A stretch of DNA of 64,000 bases, taken from assembly GCA_021186555.1 (NCBI GenBank), contig JAJKFL010000008.1, forward strand, positions 10,781,936 to 10,845,935, written 5' to 3'. This stretch comes from Reticulitermes speratus (lineage: Eukaryota > Arthropoda > Insecta > Blattodea > Rhinotermitidae). The notes beneath the pieces were generated by a model that was not told the origin of the DNA, made no database searches, and worked only from the letters and a program-made list of their open reading frames with translations. Position 1 is the first letter of the stretch; each line of letters opens with the position of its first letter. Below, piece by piece: positions 51,051 through 61,885 of this stretch. Made by a program: the position numbers and the translations under genes.

Positions 51051-52569
51051 ACTTTAGGTTGTTTTGACAATTACGTCTTCTTTAGTTATGATGGATGAAG
51101 TAGGGACAACCTTCCCGATTTCTCGGCTGCGAATGGAATTTGGGACCTCCGGCGTGCATGCTTTAGAGCTTGTGGCAGTTTGGTCGGTCGCGTTTGTTCT
51201 AAAAAAGAACCAAGTATTTGCATACGGCGTTCTTTCCTCTTTTTATCTTGCTGAAGGCACCGGATTTCGGTATTTGTGTTTCTTCTTCATTTTACAACGC
51301 TGCGTGTTAGACAATCACCGGCAGCCACACAACTAAGCCTGACTGTAGTAACGGGCTACTTTTATACAAATAATGAACCTGAAGTACTTGTCAAGGTACG
51401 GAACAAAGAACCTTTGCATTTCATGGTCAGGTCTCTACAGACATCACTTGACTAAATGTGTGCATGAATACCGGTATATTGTTTGTAATTGTTTTTTCGT
51501 TTCGTCACATAGATTAAAGAAATTGGCTATCGCAATCCGATCGCTCTCATACAGCCATAATGAGTTCCAAACTTTACTGGGCTGTGGACGCCTATATAGG
51601 TAATTATAGGTCTTGCGAATGGCTGATATGCTGTCCGAGGAATCCTACGGAATGCCTATACACAGGGTGGCTATATTGACGAGCTTTGGGGCTGCACTTG
51701 AGCAGGTAACTATTTTATTCATCAAGTTAAACGTACGGTAGCAACACTGTTCACTGCAAGAGATAACGCAGCCGGCGCTTTCTGTTAGCGACATAAGGAA
51801 CTACTGCTTGTTGAGGAATCCACGAATTCCTTAATAAAATACCTCCCTCACAGCAATTTGCTGACTTCTTATTTGTTTTCGTTGATCTACGATAAGTTAC
51901 TTTCAGTCACTTATGAGTCTACTCTCTTTAGAAAATCATTTGCAAGGCCGTTCAAGGCCAGCCTCATGTGTATGTAAACTACATGAATATTATTTTCTAC
52001 AGGCAATTTGGCGCGACACGCACCAGTGATGTGCGTGTGCTGCGTTGTGGCCACCCCTGCTCTATACTATTAGATTAATTGTTTCAGAGTCGATTGCTGA
52101 GTTACAAGGGTCCAGACAGCCCTAATATGCGAAGGCTGAAAAAGAATATGTTAGCAATATATGAATTAATTGAACTACTCCATATATGAAGGATTTTGAA
52201 GTGTACGTGAGGTGTAATCAGTGTCGCATATGGTGCTGTTTGTCTTTTATCGGGTCGCAGATATCCAGTTTGACGTAAGGTGAGGACCTCCTAATTCACC
52301 GTGTGTATATTCGTTCTTAAGACGGGTCTTCAATCTCGGATACATCCTGACATGACCGATCACCCTTTTATTGGTACTGGGTTTCGCAAGTGTATTAATA
52401 AAACACCTAACCTGGGTCCTCGTTTCGAAAATCGATGCGTAAACCCATTTTACTAAAAGAAATTAAAACAACGGCATTTAAAATTTAAAATATTTTTGAG
52501 ACAAGCCTGTTTTTAAAGAAAACCGCTATGAGATCACGGCTCAAAGAAATACGACCAGTAGGTCGTAGG
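51051..52569. other. unassigned
   Basis: Several short open frames without recognisable domains; no repeats identified. Confidence 0.5.
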
Positions 52570-52830
52570 TTGCACTCAACATCGGCTCTGTGTTTTCTGC
52601 CGCCCCAGGCAAACAAATTTTGCCCCCCCCCCCCCCCCCCCCAGGCTCATTTGTCAGCAATTTGCACCAATTTTTTTTTAACAGCTCAAAATTTAGAAAC
52701 ATAAAACGAAGAAAATATGCAGTTAGTGAAATAAAATAATTTCCAACTGATATAATCATTTATTGCCACATTGGGAAATGTTCCGCCCCAGGCACGTACT
52801 TGCTTTGCTGCGCGTCCAGAGCCGGCCCTG
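52570..52830. mobile_element. degraded DNA-transposon-like segment with poly-C
   Basis: TCTGCCGCCCCAGGCAAAC at the left is loosely mirrored by GCCTGGGGCGG at about 52785-52795, and AGAGCCGGCCCTG at the right end looks like a worn hAT-type terminus. A C20 run lies at 52623-52643. Confidence 0.4.
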
Positions 52831-53164
52831 CTTGCGCGTATGTCCAAGCGCTATCAGCCGCACTGGAAAGTCTGTCATTGCATGGCACTTTTATTTGTAC
52901 AGGTGCACAAAGACTGGTGTTTAATTTCGTACGACTAAGCAACTGCTTGTGGTTCTTGTCGTCGCCGCATGACCACTCACGAGTATATCGCCTTTGGATG
53001 TAGATGCTTCATAGCAGCGTTTCTTTGCAGCGAAATTTTTCTTTTTTGACATAATGTGATAATACTTGTGTTTCAGTCTCTTCTAATGTCAGTCTGCGCT
53101 GTGTACGTCACTAACAGGTATAGTTGGTAACTACAGGCAAATTTCATAAGCTTCGGTTTTGTTT
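52831..53164. other. unassigned
   Basis: Nothing recognised. Confidence 0.5.
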
Positions 53165-53320
53165 TTATGTGGCTGTCAGTTGTCGCCTCTGGTGTCTAAG
53201 GGAAGAACATACGTTCAGGTATTTGAGAACAGCCTTCTCAGCGAATATTTATATTTAAGGGAGGATGTAACAGGGGTTTAGAGAAAATATTGTAAAGTCT
53301 GAGGAGCTAATTCCATGGAA
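53165..53320 (+). mobile_element. LINE fragment
   Basis: Pieces CRLWCLREEHTFRYLRTA and VKSEELI follow the order of the RLRVFENRTTRKVFG and HNEELRD region of the LINE at 23790. It is cut by the hAT-type element beginning at 53322. Confidence 0.5.
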
Positions 53321-53321
53321 T

Positions 53322-53527
53322 CAGTGGCGTAGGTAGGATTATTTTTCGCTCCTTGTGAGAGTAATCACAATAGCCGCCCCTGACAGAAATCATAATCATT
53401 TATTCAATTGCATTATATTTTGAGTTATTTAAAATTTGTTTAGGTTAGAAAATTAATTTTTGCAGCCTGTCAGACTCTGCTGCCTGGTGCGGCCTCATCA
53501 CTACCCGCCCTCCCAGTTACGCCTCTG
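53322..53527. mobile_element. hAT-type MITE
   Basis: 206 bp with CAGTGGCGTAGGTAGG and (inverse) CAGAGGCGTAACTGGG ends, a familiar hAT terminus. Flanks CATGGAAT and CATGTAAC are a weak 8-bp duplication. Confidence 0.72.
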
Positions 53528-53835
53528 CATGTAACAGAGTCCTTTTCAAGATAATACTTCCTCAGCTAGTCAAGAAATTCCCCGCATTTTATGGCACCCG
53601 AAGGTTCATTACCGTGTTCACAAGAGCCCGCCACTTGTCCCTATTCTTGAAGCAGATCAATCCAGTCCACGCCTGCCAATCTTATCTCTTGATAATACAT
53701 TTTAATATTATCCTCCCATCTACGCCTAGGTCTTCCAAGTGGTCTCTTCTTCAGATTTCCCCATCAAAACACTATATGCACCTCTCCTCTTCCCCATGCA
53801 TGCCACATGCCTCGTCCATCTCATTATTCTTGATT
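53528..53835 (-). pseudogene. LINE 3'-end fragment
   Basis: Minus strand: GRPRRRWED-type block from GACCTAGGCGTAGATGGGAG, AATATTAAAATG and GTGGACTGGATTGATC, ending in the GGTGCCATAAAATGCGGGGA tail. Same family as 21205 and 12895. Confidence 0.72.
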
Positions 53836-53849
53836 TGATCACCGGAAAA

Positions 53850-54090
53850 ATGCTTGGCGAGTAGTATAGATCAGAGTCTAAGGAGTAACTTTATAAAATG
53901 CAGACGTACCGTCCACCAGATATTATTATAATAAACTGAAGGAGGCTGAAATGGGCGGTGATGTAGCATGCATGGGAGAGAAGCTAATTTAATGCAAAAT
54001 TTTAGTCGAGAAACAATTAGGGAACAGATCATCTGGAAGACTTGGCGTGAAAGGGGTGTTATATTAGAGTACATCTACAAGGAATAGGTT
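53850..54090 (+). mobile_element. possible LINE fragment
   Basis: Pieces DQSLRSNFIKCRRTVHQILL and NFSRETIREQIIWKTW are weakly reminiscent of the HALQSFSRKRW block seen near 9900. Low certainty. Confidence 0.35.
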
Positions 54091-54174
54091 CTGAGGGTGT
54101 GAATTACTTCTGACTGACTGACTGACTGACTGATAGGAACCAGTGGGAAACTTGTGTAAAGAAGGTAATGAAGT
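54091..54174. repeat. ACTG microsatellite
   Basis: (CTGA)n at about 54111-54133. Confidence 0.85.
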
Positions 54175-54345
54175 TTTACACATATTGTGGTCTTCTTGCT
54201 TATGACACAATGTGGTCTGATGCGACCTTTGTTTCAGAGAAAATAGCCGGCTCCATCTTCTACCCTGAAGAAGGCAGTAGGTTCCTCCTAAACGCTAGTA
54301 GCCACATAGTAGAACACATTCTGTCATAACCCAGAAGACAACAAT
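54175..54345 (+). mobile_element. Penelope-type relic
   Basis: The arm GTGGTCTTCTTGCTTATGAC is mirrored by GTCATAACCCAGAAGAC. The centre has ACCCTGAAGAAGGCAG, CTCCTAAACGC, i.e. an intact CTGAAGA but TAAA for GAAA. Confidence 0.65.
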
Positions 54346-54690
54346 GGAAATCTTAACTGCTCTGAAGAAACAAAATCACACGGTAATTCGTATCAATGGG
54401 GCTCTGTACCATGGGGTTGGAGAGACGGCCGGAGACTGTAAGCATGAGCTGCACGTGACGCTCCGTTCGCATTATAACACGTATCAGTTGCCGCTTACAC
54501 AGTGCACTCACGTATCCTGCAGCAGGAGACTGATCCTGCCAGTGTCGGGAAAGGAATCTCGCTCGTCTGCCATGTTGCAGTAACTTCATTGTCTTTTAAA
54601 TCTTTGACTTTCTTTATGAAGTGAAAATAGGCGCCTTATATTGAGACGACGTCCGGCCATCCGTGACGTATCAGCGGCTAAACTGTGTGT
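54346..54690. other. unassigned
   Basis: Nothing recognised. Confidence 0.5.
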
Positions 54691-55263
54691 GTAGATTTTC
54701 ATGAAATTCGGTGTAGGTGTTCTTAAAGAAAGTTTAGCGCGCGTGATTTTCGTGAAAAGCGGCTTACTGACAGTCATATTTTACTCAATGCGTAAATGAT
54801 TTTTTTTTTGCCCTTTTCATATTTCTTGACCGATTTGGGTGAAATTCGGTATGGGAGACCTCCATATAATGTCGTTGATTATCTGTGAGTTTCGTGATTT
54901 TCGGTGCAGTGAAAACCAGACTTCTCTTAAGGGAGTATAGATATGAAATTTGTCCGTCCTTTCTACATTTTTCATCCATTGTGGATGAAGTCCGGTGCAG
55001 TAGGTATGCACCAAAAATTAATTGAGTGATGGTGAGTTTCATGAAAGTCGGTGTTTTGAAAGCCATACTTTACTTAATGGGGGTAGATGAATTTATCTCC
55101 ATACTTTCGACATTTCTGGTCCGATTTTGGTGAAATTCGGTACAAAATATCTGCACAGAATGTTGTTAAGTTTTACGAGTTTCTTAAATTCGGCGCAGAG
55201 AAGGCTGTGTACCGTAAAACCGTGTGACATTTTGAGAGTAAAGAAGGCGGTGTTAAGGTCTGT
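54691..55263 (+). repeat. ~145-bp tandem repeats, 4 copies
   Basis: Units begin near 54691, 54828, 54972 and 55118. Each has a TTTGGGTGAAATTCGGT-like phrase, about 55 bases later GAGTTTCGTGATTTTCGGTG, then GCCATACTTTACTTAATGG and a TTTCTACATTTTT-like spacer. Related to 24790-25650. No protein product apparent. Confidence 0.75.
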
Positions 55264-55394
55264 CTACTACGTGACGGCGTACAGCAATTACAGTCCTGTT
55301 ATTCTGTTAATCGCCTGAGACTATGTCTTGAAACTGGGATTTGTAACGAACTCGGTTCGTATCCCTCATGTGACAGATTAATGATAATGGAACG
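55264..55394. other. spacer
   Basis: Nothing recognised. Confidence 0.5.
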
Positions 55395-55535
55395 GCTGTG
55401 AAATATTAATTGACAGGCTGAGACTGAAGTGCTTGGAGAAAACCCTGTCCCAGCGCCATGTTGTCCACCACAAATTCCACACTGACTGCCCTGTGATTTG
55501 CCCTGAGTCTCTAGCAGTGAGGAGGCTGAATGACA
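55395..55535 (-). mobile_element. SINE family C relic
   Basis: Minus strand: GTGGACAACATGGCGCTGGG, ACAGGGTTTTCTCCAAGC and CTCAGCCTGTCAATTAAT, with a worn head. Old copy. Confidence 0.65.
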
Positions 55536-55639
55536 GTTGGTACGACCTAATCTAGGGGTTCACACATTTTCCAAGAATCTAGGAGCCAGAAGAGTGACAT
55601 GTAGCAAGTTATGTAATTGAAGGCTTCCGCCGTGGTCGT

Positions 55640-55805
55640 AATGTTGCTTAAAAATTTTGGGTTGTAGCCCGGCGTCAATTTTTGGTGTATAATCAACGTT
55701 TCGGGAACACTTGTTTGTCCCATCTTCAGGGTCTTAGGTAAGACCTAAGACCCTGAAGATGGGACAGACGCCGGGCTACAACCCAAAAACTTTTAAGCAA
55801 CATGA
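55640..55805. mobile_element. Penelope-type inverted repeat with hammerhead
   Basis: Outer arms GTTGCTTAAAAATTTTGGG and (inverse) GTTGCTTAAAAGTTTTTGGG, with GTAGCCCGGCGTC mirrored. The minus hammerhead (55693-55735) has intact CTGAAGA, extra T, GGGA/TCCC, GAAA, ACGT, T. A 51-bp palindrome (24-bp arms, 55716-55766) fuses its 5' part to an inverted copy. Confidence 0.72.
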
Positions 55806-55829
55806 AGCAAGTTCCTACTGGTAGGTAAA

Positions 55830-56075
55830 GCAATCCCTATACAGGCCTGAACAGGCCCCAGCAGTTTGAGGTTCCCAGAATTTATAGACAATCGGTACAT
55901 GAAGGTGGCAAGGTTGTCAGCCTACGCACCGGCCGCCTTTACCCCCAGGAGATACCCACTAATACTCGTTTCTGATATAGGCTGAGTCGACCCCAGGACC
56001 ATAGTGCGGCCGCAAGGATTATGTCATAGAAAAATATTTCCATACTGAGGGCCCACAAGTATTAGGCCCCACCGT
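55830..56075 (-). mobile_element. SINE family D, head lost
   Basis: CAATCCCTATACAGGCCTG, AGACAATCGGTACATGAAGG, ACGCACCGGCCGCC, GAGGCTGAGTCGACCCCAGG and GATTATGTCATAGAAAAATA; the tRNA-like head is missing after about 56050. Confidence 0.85.
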
Positions 56076-56130
56076 AAAATATTAGTCGCCAGGGCGACAT
56101 GGCGCCCGGAATTTGTACAGCCCTGGCCCA
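56076..56130 (-). mobile_element. single hAT-like terminus
   Basis: Minus strand CAGGGCTGTACAAATTCCGG with GCGCC following resembles a hAT end. No partner end located. Confidence 0.4.
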
Positions 56131-56950
56131 GTCACTGTACTAAGTGAGATGTCTCAGCTCTTTTTTAAGCACCGCAGTGAATTGATGAGTGTTCTTGTGT
56201 GTGAACAGGGGATATGGACACTGTAGGTGGCGTAGTTGCAGACTGGGGGGCGAAGAAATGTCAGACATTTATCAATCAATTCTGCCACGCATGCAGCCAC
56301 TGTACTACCAGACTGTCAGACGGTTAAGTTCCTTGTTGGCACTGTACCCGCCGATATGTCATGTTAAATTATCACTGTATCTTTCTTCACACCAACTTCG
56401 CACACAAATTCCCGAACAGTTTTTCAATGTATGTAGCAAAAGCTAATAGCAATCTACGTTATTTACATATAGAAAACTCCGAGCAAGATAGTAGAGTGGC
56501 TGTGTTCTAGACCAGGTCAACAAAATGCGGCCATTCTGCCTTTGTTAAGCAGCCCGCGATCTGATTTCAGAAACTCGAAACAAAAGGCACGAAATTCAAC
56601 TAATACTCGTAATTATTTTACCCTCATTCTTACAAAATATTATTCACTTACACGTTGTATTATTGACAATACAATATACTTTTCACACCAAGATATAAAG
56701 AGAAGCTCCACCTCGCATGAAAGTTAGCTACCGCGCTACTTTGCTTCGTTGCTTATAGGTTTAGGAACCGGAAAGTATAGTGGTGGCTAAATGTAAGCAC
56801 TTGACACCACAGCACGTGTATAGCAAGAGCTTCTGCCGTAGAACATTTTGTGTGCTCGGTTCATTTTACAAAGGATTTATTATCAAAGAGACACAAGTAA
56901 GACTTATCAGGCAAGATCAGTTTTACATTTTGCGCTAATAATTCAGAAGT
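56131..56950. other. unassigned
   Basis: Nothing recognised. Confidence 0.5.
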
Positions 56951-57260
56951 TTTTAAGATTAAGTGTGGGCCGGGATAGCGTAGTCGGTTTAGCGACTTGC
57001 TACGGGCTGGACGATCCGGGGATCGAATCCCGGTGATCCGAGATTTTTCGCATCCGTCCAGACCGGCCCTGGGGCCCACCCAGCCTCCTATACAATGGGT
57101 ACCGGGTCGTTCCCGGGGGTAAAGCGGCCGGGTCGTGGCGCTGACCACCCACCCCCAACTAGCGCCGAGGTTAAAGAAAGAGTAGAGCTATACCTCTACT
57201 CCCCCTCTGGGCCTTCATGGCCTGTTCTAGGGAAAATTTTGCCTTTTTTAAGATTAAGTG
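56951..57260 (+). mobile_element. SINE family A with 15-bp target duplication
   Basis: TTTTAAGATTAAGTG is repeated exactly at 56951-56965 and 57246-57260. Between them is a full SINE A: CGGGATAGCGTAGTCGGTTT, GGGGATCGAATCCCGGTG, CCAGACCGGCCCTGGGGCC, GGGTACCGGGTCGTTCCCG, GGGGTAAAGCGGCCGGG and CTAGCGCCGAGGTTAAAG. Confidence 0.95.
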
Positions 57261-58129
57261 CAAATAATTTGGACAACCCCAGTATTGGTTATTGATGACA
57301 GGTAACGATAGGTGTTTACAACATGGTCCACAAATATTATTGCCCGTGATTTGACCCTCGTGCCCAAAAGGTTGTTCACCACAGCTCTGGACTTATATCC
57401 CGGAATCACCCGGCTAAAACTTTTACTCAGGTCTTCTGTGTTTTTTAAGTGTCAGAGCTACAGGGCTATCTTGATCACAGTCATCAGATATTGCTTTCCA
57501 AAACCCAAATATTTCTTTACGTAAATTGCTTATTCTTTGTGCTTACGTGTTAAATGTTTGGCGTGTGCAAAATTTATTGAGAGTTTTAAACAGGTATTTT
57601 AAATGTCTTGAAAGTCACTGTCCTCTACCGTGTTCCAAAATACTTTTTTCATAGCTTTAACATTACAAGTTAATACTAAATTCATGAGGACACGCGAAAA
57701 CGTCTGCTCAACCGCTCGAAATTTAACATATGACCAGGTGCTGTGCTTATAAAGATATATGACGAAACTTGCTAATGGTTATTGCTGCCTGTCTGTGCTC
57801 GTACAGATTACGTTTTAGCGTATGGACATATTTGTGTACAGTCTGTGTTGAATTACCCGTCACGTAGTTGTTTTTGGTTTTGTTATTGTTTTGGTCACGA
57901 CCTTTTTCGCCCTAGGAATCTCATCCGTTCAATTTTCTTTATAAAGATCAACCAGGTTCTTCTTTTTTTCCGTCTGATTGATCGATAATTTGGAAACTGT
58001 GAAGCCTCTAGTTCTCATAACGGCGTTGATAACAATCCGGGTCTTTTTTTATATGGTCCCATGTTGGTTGCTAAATAGCTGCCAATATTATTGTATCTGA
58101 CTTGGGGGTTTAAGAAGTCCACGAAGAGC
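57261..58129. other. unassigned
   Basis: Nothing recognised. Confidence 0.5.
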
Positions 58130-58220
58130 GAAGTTTTTTTGACACTGAAGATGTAGACAAGAAGTTCATACGAAAACAAATATTTGCTAATTGACACGGC
58201 GTCATGTCCCAGAAGACTTG
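58130..58220 (+). mobile_element. Penelope-type relic
   Basis: CTGAAGA, T, GTA...TAC helix II, GAAA, then a worn helix III. The tail GACACGGCGTCATGTCCCAG then AAGACTTGA is clear. Confidence 0.6.
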
Positions 58221-59164
58221 ATTCTGTAAGTAGGAAATTATTTTGGGTGCATAATTTGTTCATACTGCGCTTCATTCTTTCGATTCAGACACCTGTGTAA
58301 AAATATTTTTATTTAAATTTTTGGGACAATAAACCCTTCGTGTCTTCAATTTCATTTCTGCTGTTCTTAGCCTTCCTATATCCCGTAGTTTTAGTGTCCA
58401 TCACAGACCTATTACCACGCAAAATTAATCATTGCCGGTATAATTGCGGATGAACTCCGTAGACTTATTAAAATCCAAAATGCATACGTAGATGACGGAT
58501 ATTATTTTTACGGTTTATTCTTTTGGTAAATTAATTTACTCATTCGTGTCCGCGTCTGTTTATTTGAAAATTGTATACCTGTCCAGTTTCATGAAATAAC
58601 ACTACTTTGTGTCGCGACACTTAATTCGCCTCGAAATTAAATATGTTTTGTCCATTAGCTTCAAAAGTTTTCTCTTGATAGACTGTAATACATGCTTGCG
58701 TTTTTAAACACTCCATATGCTGGCAAGAACAAAGTGTGAATTATAACGCAGTAGGATGGTGAAGATGTGTAATGAACTCATTTTAAAGTAAAATTAATTA
58801 CTTGTGTGGATTTCAGTGTCAAACTACAGTTCTTGTATCCGCGTAACGGTTGTTTAACAGCTCTGTTATACTAAGTGACGTAACATCTGTTCCAAGACAA
58901 CGGTGACGTATGTTAAGAATGGAATTTATGTAAATCTGTACACTTAACATGTTTCCTATAGACAAATTTAAACATGTATATTAGGAAACGATCGGGTTCT
59001 GTAAAACGTTACTTCAAAATAAAACCATCTCACCAAGTTTTAACTGTAAATAAGCGCTGGAGCTGCATAAAAAAAATGATCTTGTTCTGTACCACCATTG
59101 AAGTCTCCGACAGACCACTAAAACGTATGTAAGAGTGGGCTGTTAACAAGTTTGATTCTTTATT
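58221..59164. other. unassigned
   Basis: Nothing recognised. Confidence 0.5.
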
Positions 59165-59491
59165 ACTGTCGTCGTAAAAGGTAAAGCAATCCCATTACAG
59201 GCCTGGACAGGCCCTTAGGGTTCCAGGAGGTTGAGGCTCCCAGATTTCTAGACAATCGGCACATGAAGGTGGTAAGATTGTCAACCCTACGCACCGGCCG
59301 CCTTTACCCCCAGGAAAGATTCCTGGTACTCATTTCTGTTAGAGGCTGAGTCGACCTCAGGGCCATAGTGCGACCGAAACGATTATGTCTGTGAAAAATT
59401 CCAATGACACCATCGGGAATCGAACCCGCGACGTTCCGGCTTGTAGCGCAGTGCCTCAACCAAATGCGCCACCGCGTGCCCCACTGTCGTC
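59165..59491 (-). mobile_element. SINE family D with 9-bp target duplication
   Basis: Full inverted copy from GGTAAAGCAATCCCATTACA to the head CAACCAAATGCGCCACCGCG. ACTGTCGTC at 59165-59173 and 59483-59491 marks the target site. Confidence 0.92.
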
Positions 59492-60704
59492 TTTAGTTGC
59501 ATATAAAATCAAGGATAAATATCACAGTGATTCTTCTCCAGCTTTACAATGCGTAGGGCAGCCCTTATTTTCTAATATTTCTAAGATTCAACGCTAGAAG
59601 ATCTCCTACAGTGGCGTCCTGAAGCAGGAATTCCTCACAGTCTAATTTCATATTTAAAAGAAACATATTTTAGAATGCATATATAAAGAACTCCAATCAC
59701 TATACCTGGTGCAGAAATGATAATAATTCTTGCTGTCCGAACAGCGAGGTAAGTGCCTCCCTACAGCTCCATCTAAGAACAATAACAGATCACGTTTCCT
59801 GAAGAATTGTGTTCTTTCTTGAATACGAGAAGAAGAAGAAATCCAGAAACTTATTAGCGATTAAGAACGAGTGGAAAGATTTGGAGGAGGGTAGACGAAT
59901 GTAGATAATGCGCGTTATGGGCGGCCATCGACTTTAACATGTGTTGATGTCAGCACATCAGGAAAAACAAAATCATCATCAACTTAAATGGTCGTTATGG
60001 TAAAAGCGGTGCAAAAATGAATTACGGAACAATCGTAAACATGTTATTCTTACGGAAAGATATAACGTTTGGGGAGTGTAACCAGACGCATTGAAAAGCA
60101 AGGCAATTACGTACAAAAATAAGACATGCCTATCTAATGTGTTTTTGGTAGTCGTCATGAGAGGTTCTCGTTATGAACTTGGTTCTATATGCCACTAATG
60201 CTGTCAATACAGCCGAGAGTCTCTTCTCTAGCTTATAGATCGTTACAGAGACTTAGAACGCATTAATATAAAGCTATGAAAGCTGATTGATCGCCTCGAC
60301 TTGCCTAACTAATGCACTAAATCAGATAAGATCTTTGCCTTAGGAAGCGGAATGGAAACCATATTCAACACTTCACAACTCTAAGCGTTTAAATTACATT
60401 TGCAGTATTTATTACCATTCAAACGACGATTGGAACGTAGAGAGCCAAATTTAGGCAGCAGTTCGCGTCACGTGCTCCTTTTGAGTAGACTGACAAATGG
60501 CGGTGTAAGATGATAGGGCAATGAGTTGTGTTATTACAATAAGAATAAGATATTTTTGTCTTGGAGTCTTTTTGTATTTCTGTTTAATTTCTTACTGTTT
60601 GACGCAAGGCATTCACATGTTAAAGAACTATACGCCTGTGACGCTGCTAATCACGAATTAATGGGAAAACATTAATCCAAAGACATGAATTATAAATTTA
60701 TATA
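59492..60704. other. unassigned
   Basis: No gene or repeat family recognised in this 1.2-kb stretch. Confidence 0.5.
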
Positions 60705-60890
60705 CAGTCGAACCCGGTTATAACGACATCGGTTTATACGACACCTCGCCCATAGCGTCAGATATTCTGTGGTACCAATTAATTCCTCACTGCTAACCAT
60801 AACATTATACTCCTCGGTTATAACAACACTCGTTTATAACGACACAGAATATTCAGTCCCTTTCATGACGTTATAACCGAGTTCGACTCT
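60705..60890. mobile_element. pogo/Tigger-type MITE
   Basis: Ends CAGTCGAACCCGGTTATAAC and (inverse) GAGTCGAACTCGGTTATAAC, TA on both sides. Sister of 42337-42521. Confidence 0.87.
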
Positions 60891-61034
60891 ATTATAATTT
60901 CTATCCTGTGAGCTAGTAAAGTAAAATAAACCAAGTTCCAAAACCTAGGTTAGTGGCCCATTTTTTTCTCAAACTCTAAACCTTTGGGCTGAAATATTAT
61001 AAAAAATATTCAATTTTACGATGTTGTTACTCCG

Positions 61035-61180
61035 TATTAACTGGACTGCTTGGCTCTGAAGATGAAGGCATAAGGTCCTCCGAAACGTCGGTAGCTGTTT
61101 ACCAATCGTCAAGGTGTATCTTGAATTTTGGATCTTCAGCGACAACGCTGTGAGAGTCTCAAATCTCGCGTATCGTTAGA
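61035..61180 (+). mobile_element. Penelope-type element with core-intact hammerhead
   Basis: Hammerhead at about 61050-61096: GGCT, CTGAAGA, T, GAAG...CTCC (weak helix II), GAA, ACGT, C, GGTAGC. The tail AATCTCGCGTATCG and the GACAACGCTGTGAGAGTCTC block follow. Confidence 0.68.
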
Positions 61181-61794
61181 AGCCTTGAGGGCCAACCCAC
61201 TTTCTTCTGCTTATAGATTTACAATTTGAGAATATCTCCTGCGACCTATTGTTGATTCTTGCATCAAATGAAGTTTATGGCATTATGACCCTTTCCGAGG
61301 CTAAAATTGTTCCTTACAGCTTGTTAGTGAGCGTTTCAACTCTCACTTATACGTAGGCCTGTACAACAGATAATCTCGGGATCCTTGATATTAATTGCTT
61401 CTAATTATTCTGATAAATTGTGATATGTATTATTATTATTATTATTATCATTATTATTACCATTATCGTTATCGCCGATTTATTTGTGGTGGTTTATTCC
61501 ACCCTTTAAAACCGCTGGCGTTAAAATTCCAAGTACTGCCTAGGACGAAGGGATTTTTAATTTGTATTACGCTTATATGCACTCACGAACATACAGTGCA
61601 CCGAGGCTGGCGGCACGTGGAGAATTAAAGGTCCGTACGACGCTGTTAGTAGTCCTGATGATATACGTAGCGTCGTGGCACGATAATCAGTGAATAAGGA
61701 ATAGAATCGTATAAAATAAGTGGACGTTACATAATTGTAGGTATTAGTTCAGATTTTACCTCAGAGGGACGGAGAGAATACAAAAAAAAAACGA
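61181..61794. other. unassigned, with ATT microsatellite
   Basis: (ATT)n at about 61428-61460; otherwise nothing recognised. Confidence 0.5.
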
Positions 61795-61885
61795 ATATGG
61801 ATAGCCGATTTCTCGGCCGAGATTTGAACCCGCGACCTCTCAATTTGGACCCACAAATTCACCGCTGTTACAAGATAAAGGTAAC
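61795..61885 (-). mobile_element. SINE E-like tRNA head relic
   Basis: Minus strand has GGTCGCGGGTTCAAATCTCG and GCCGAGAAATCGG, parallel to the family E head (CGCGGGTTCAATCCCGGCCG at 25747). The A box is worn. Confidence 0.55.
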
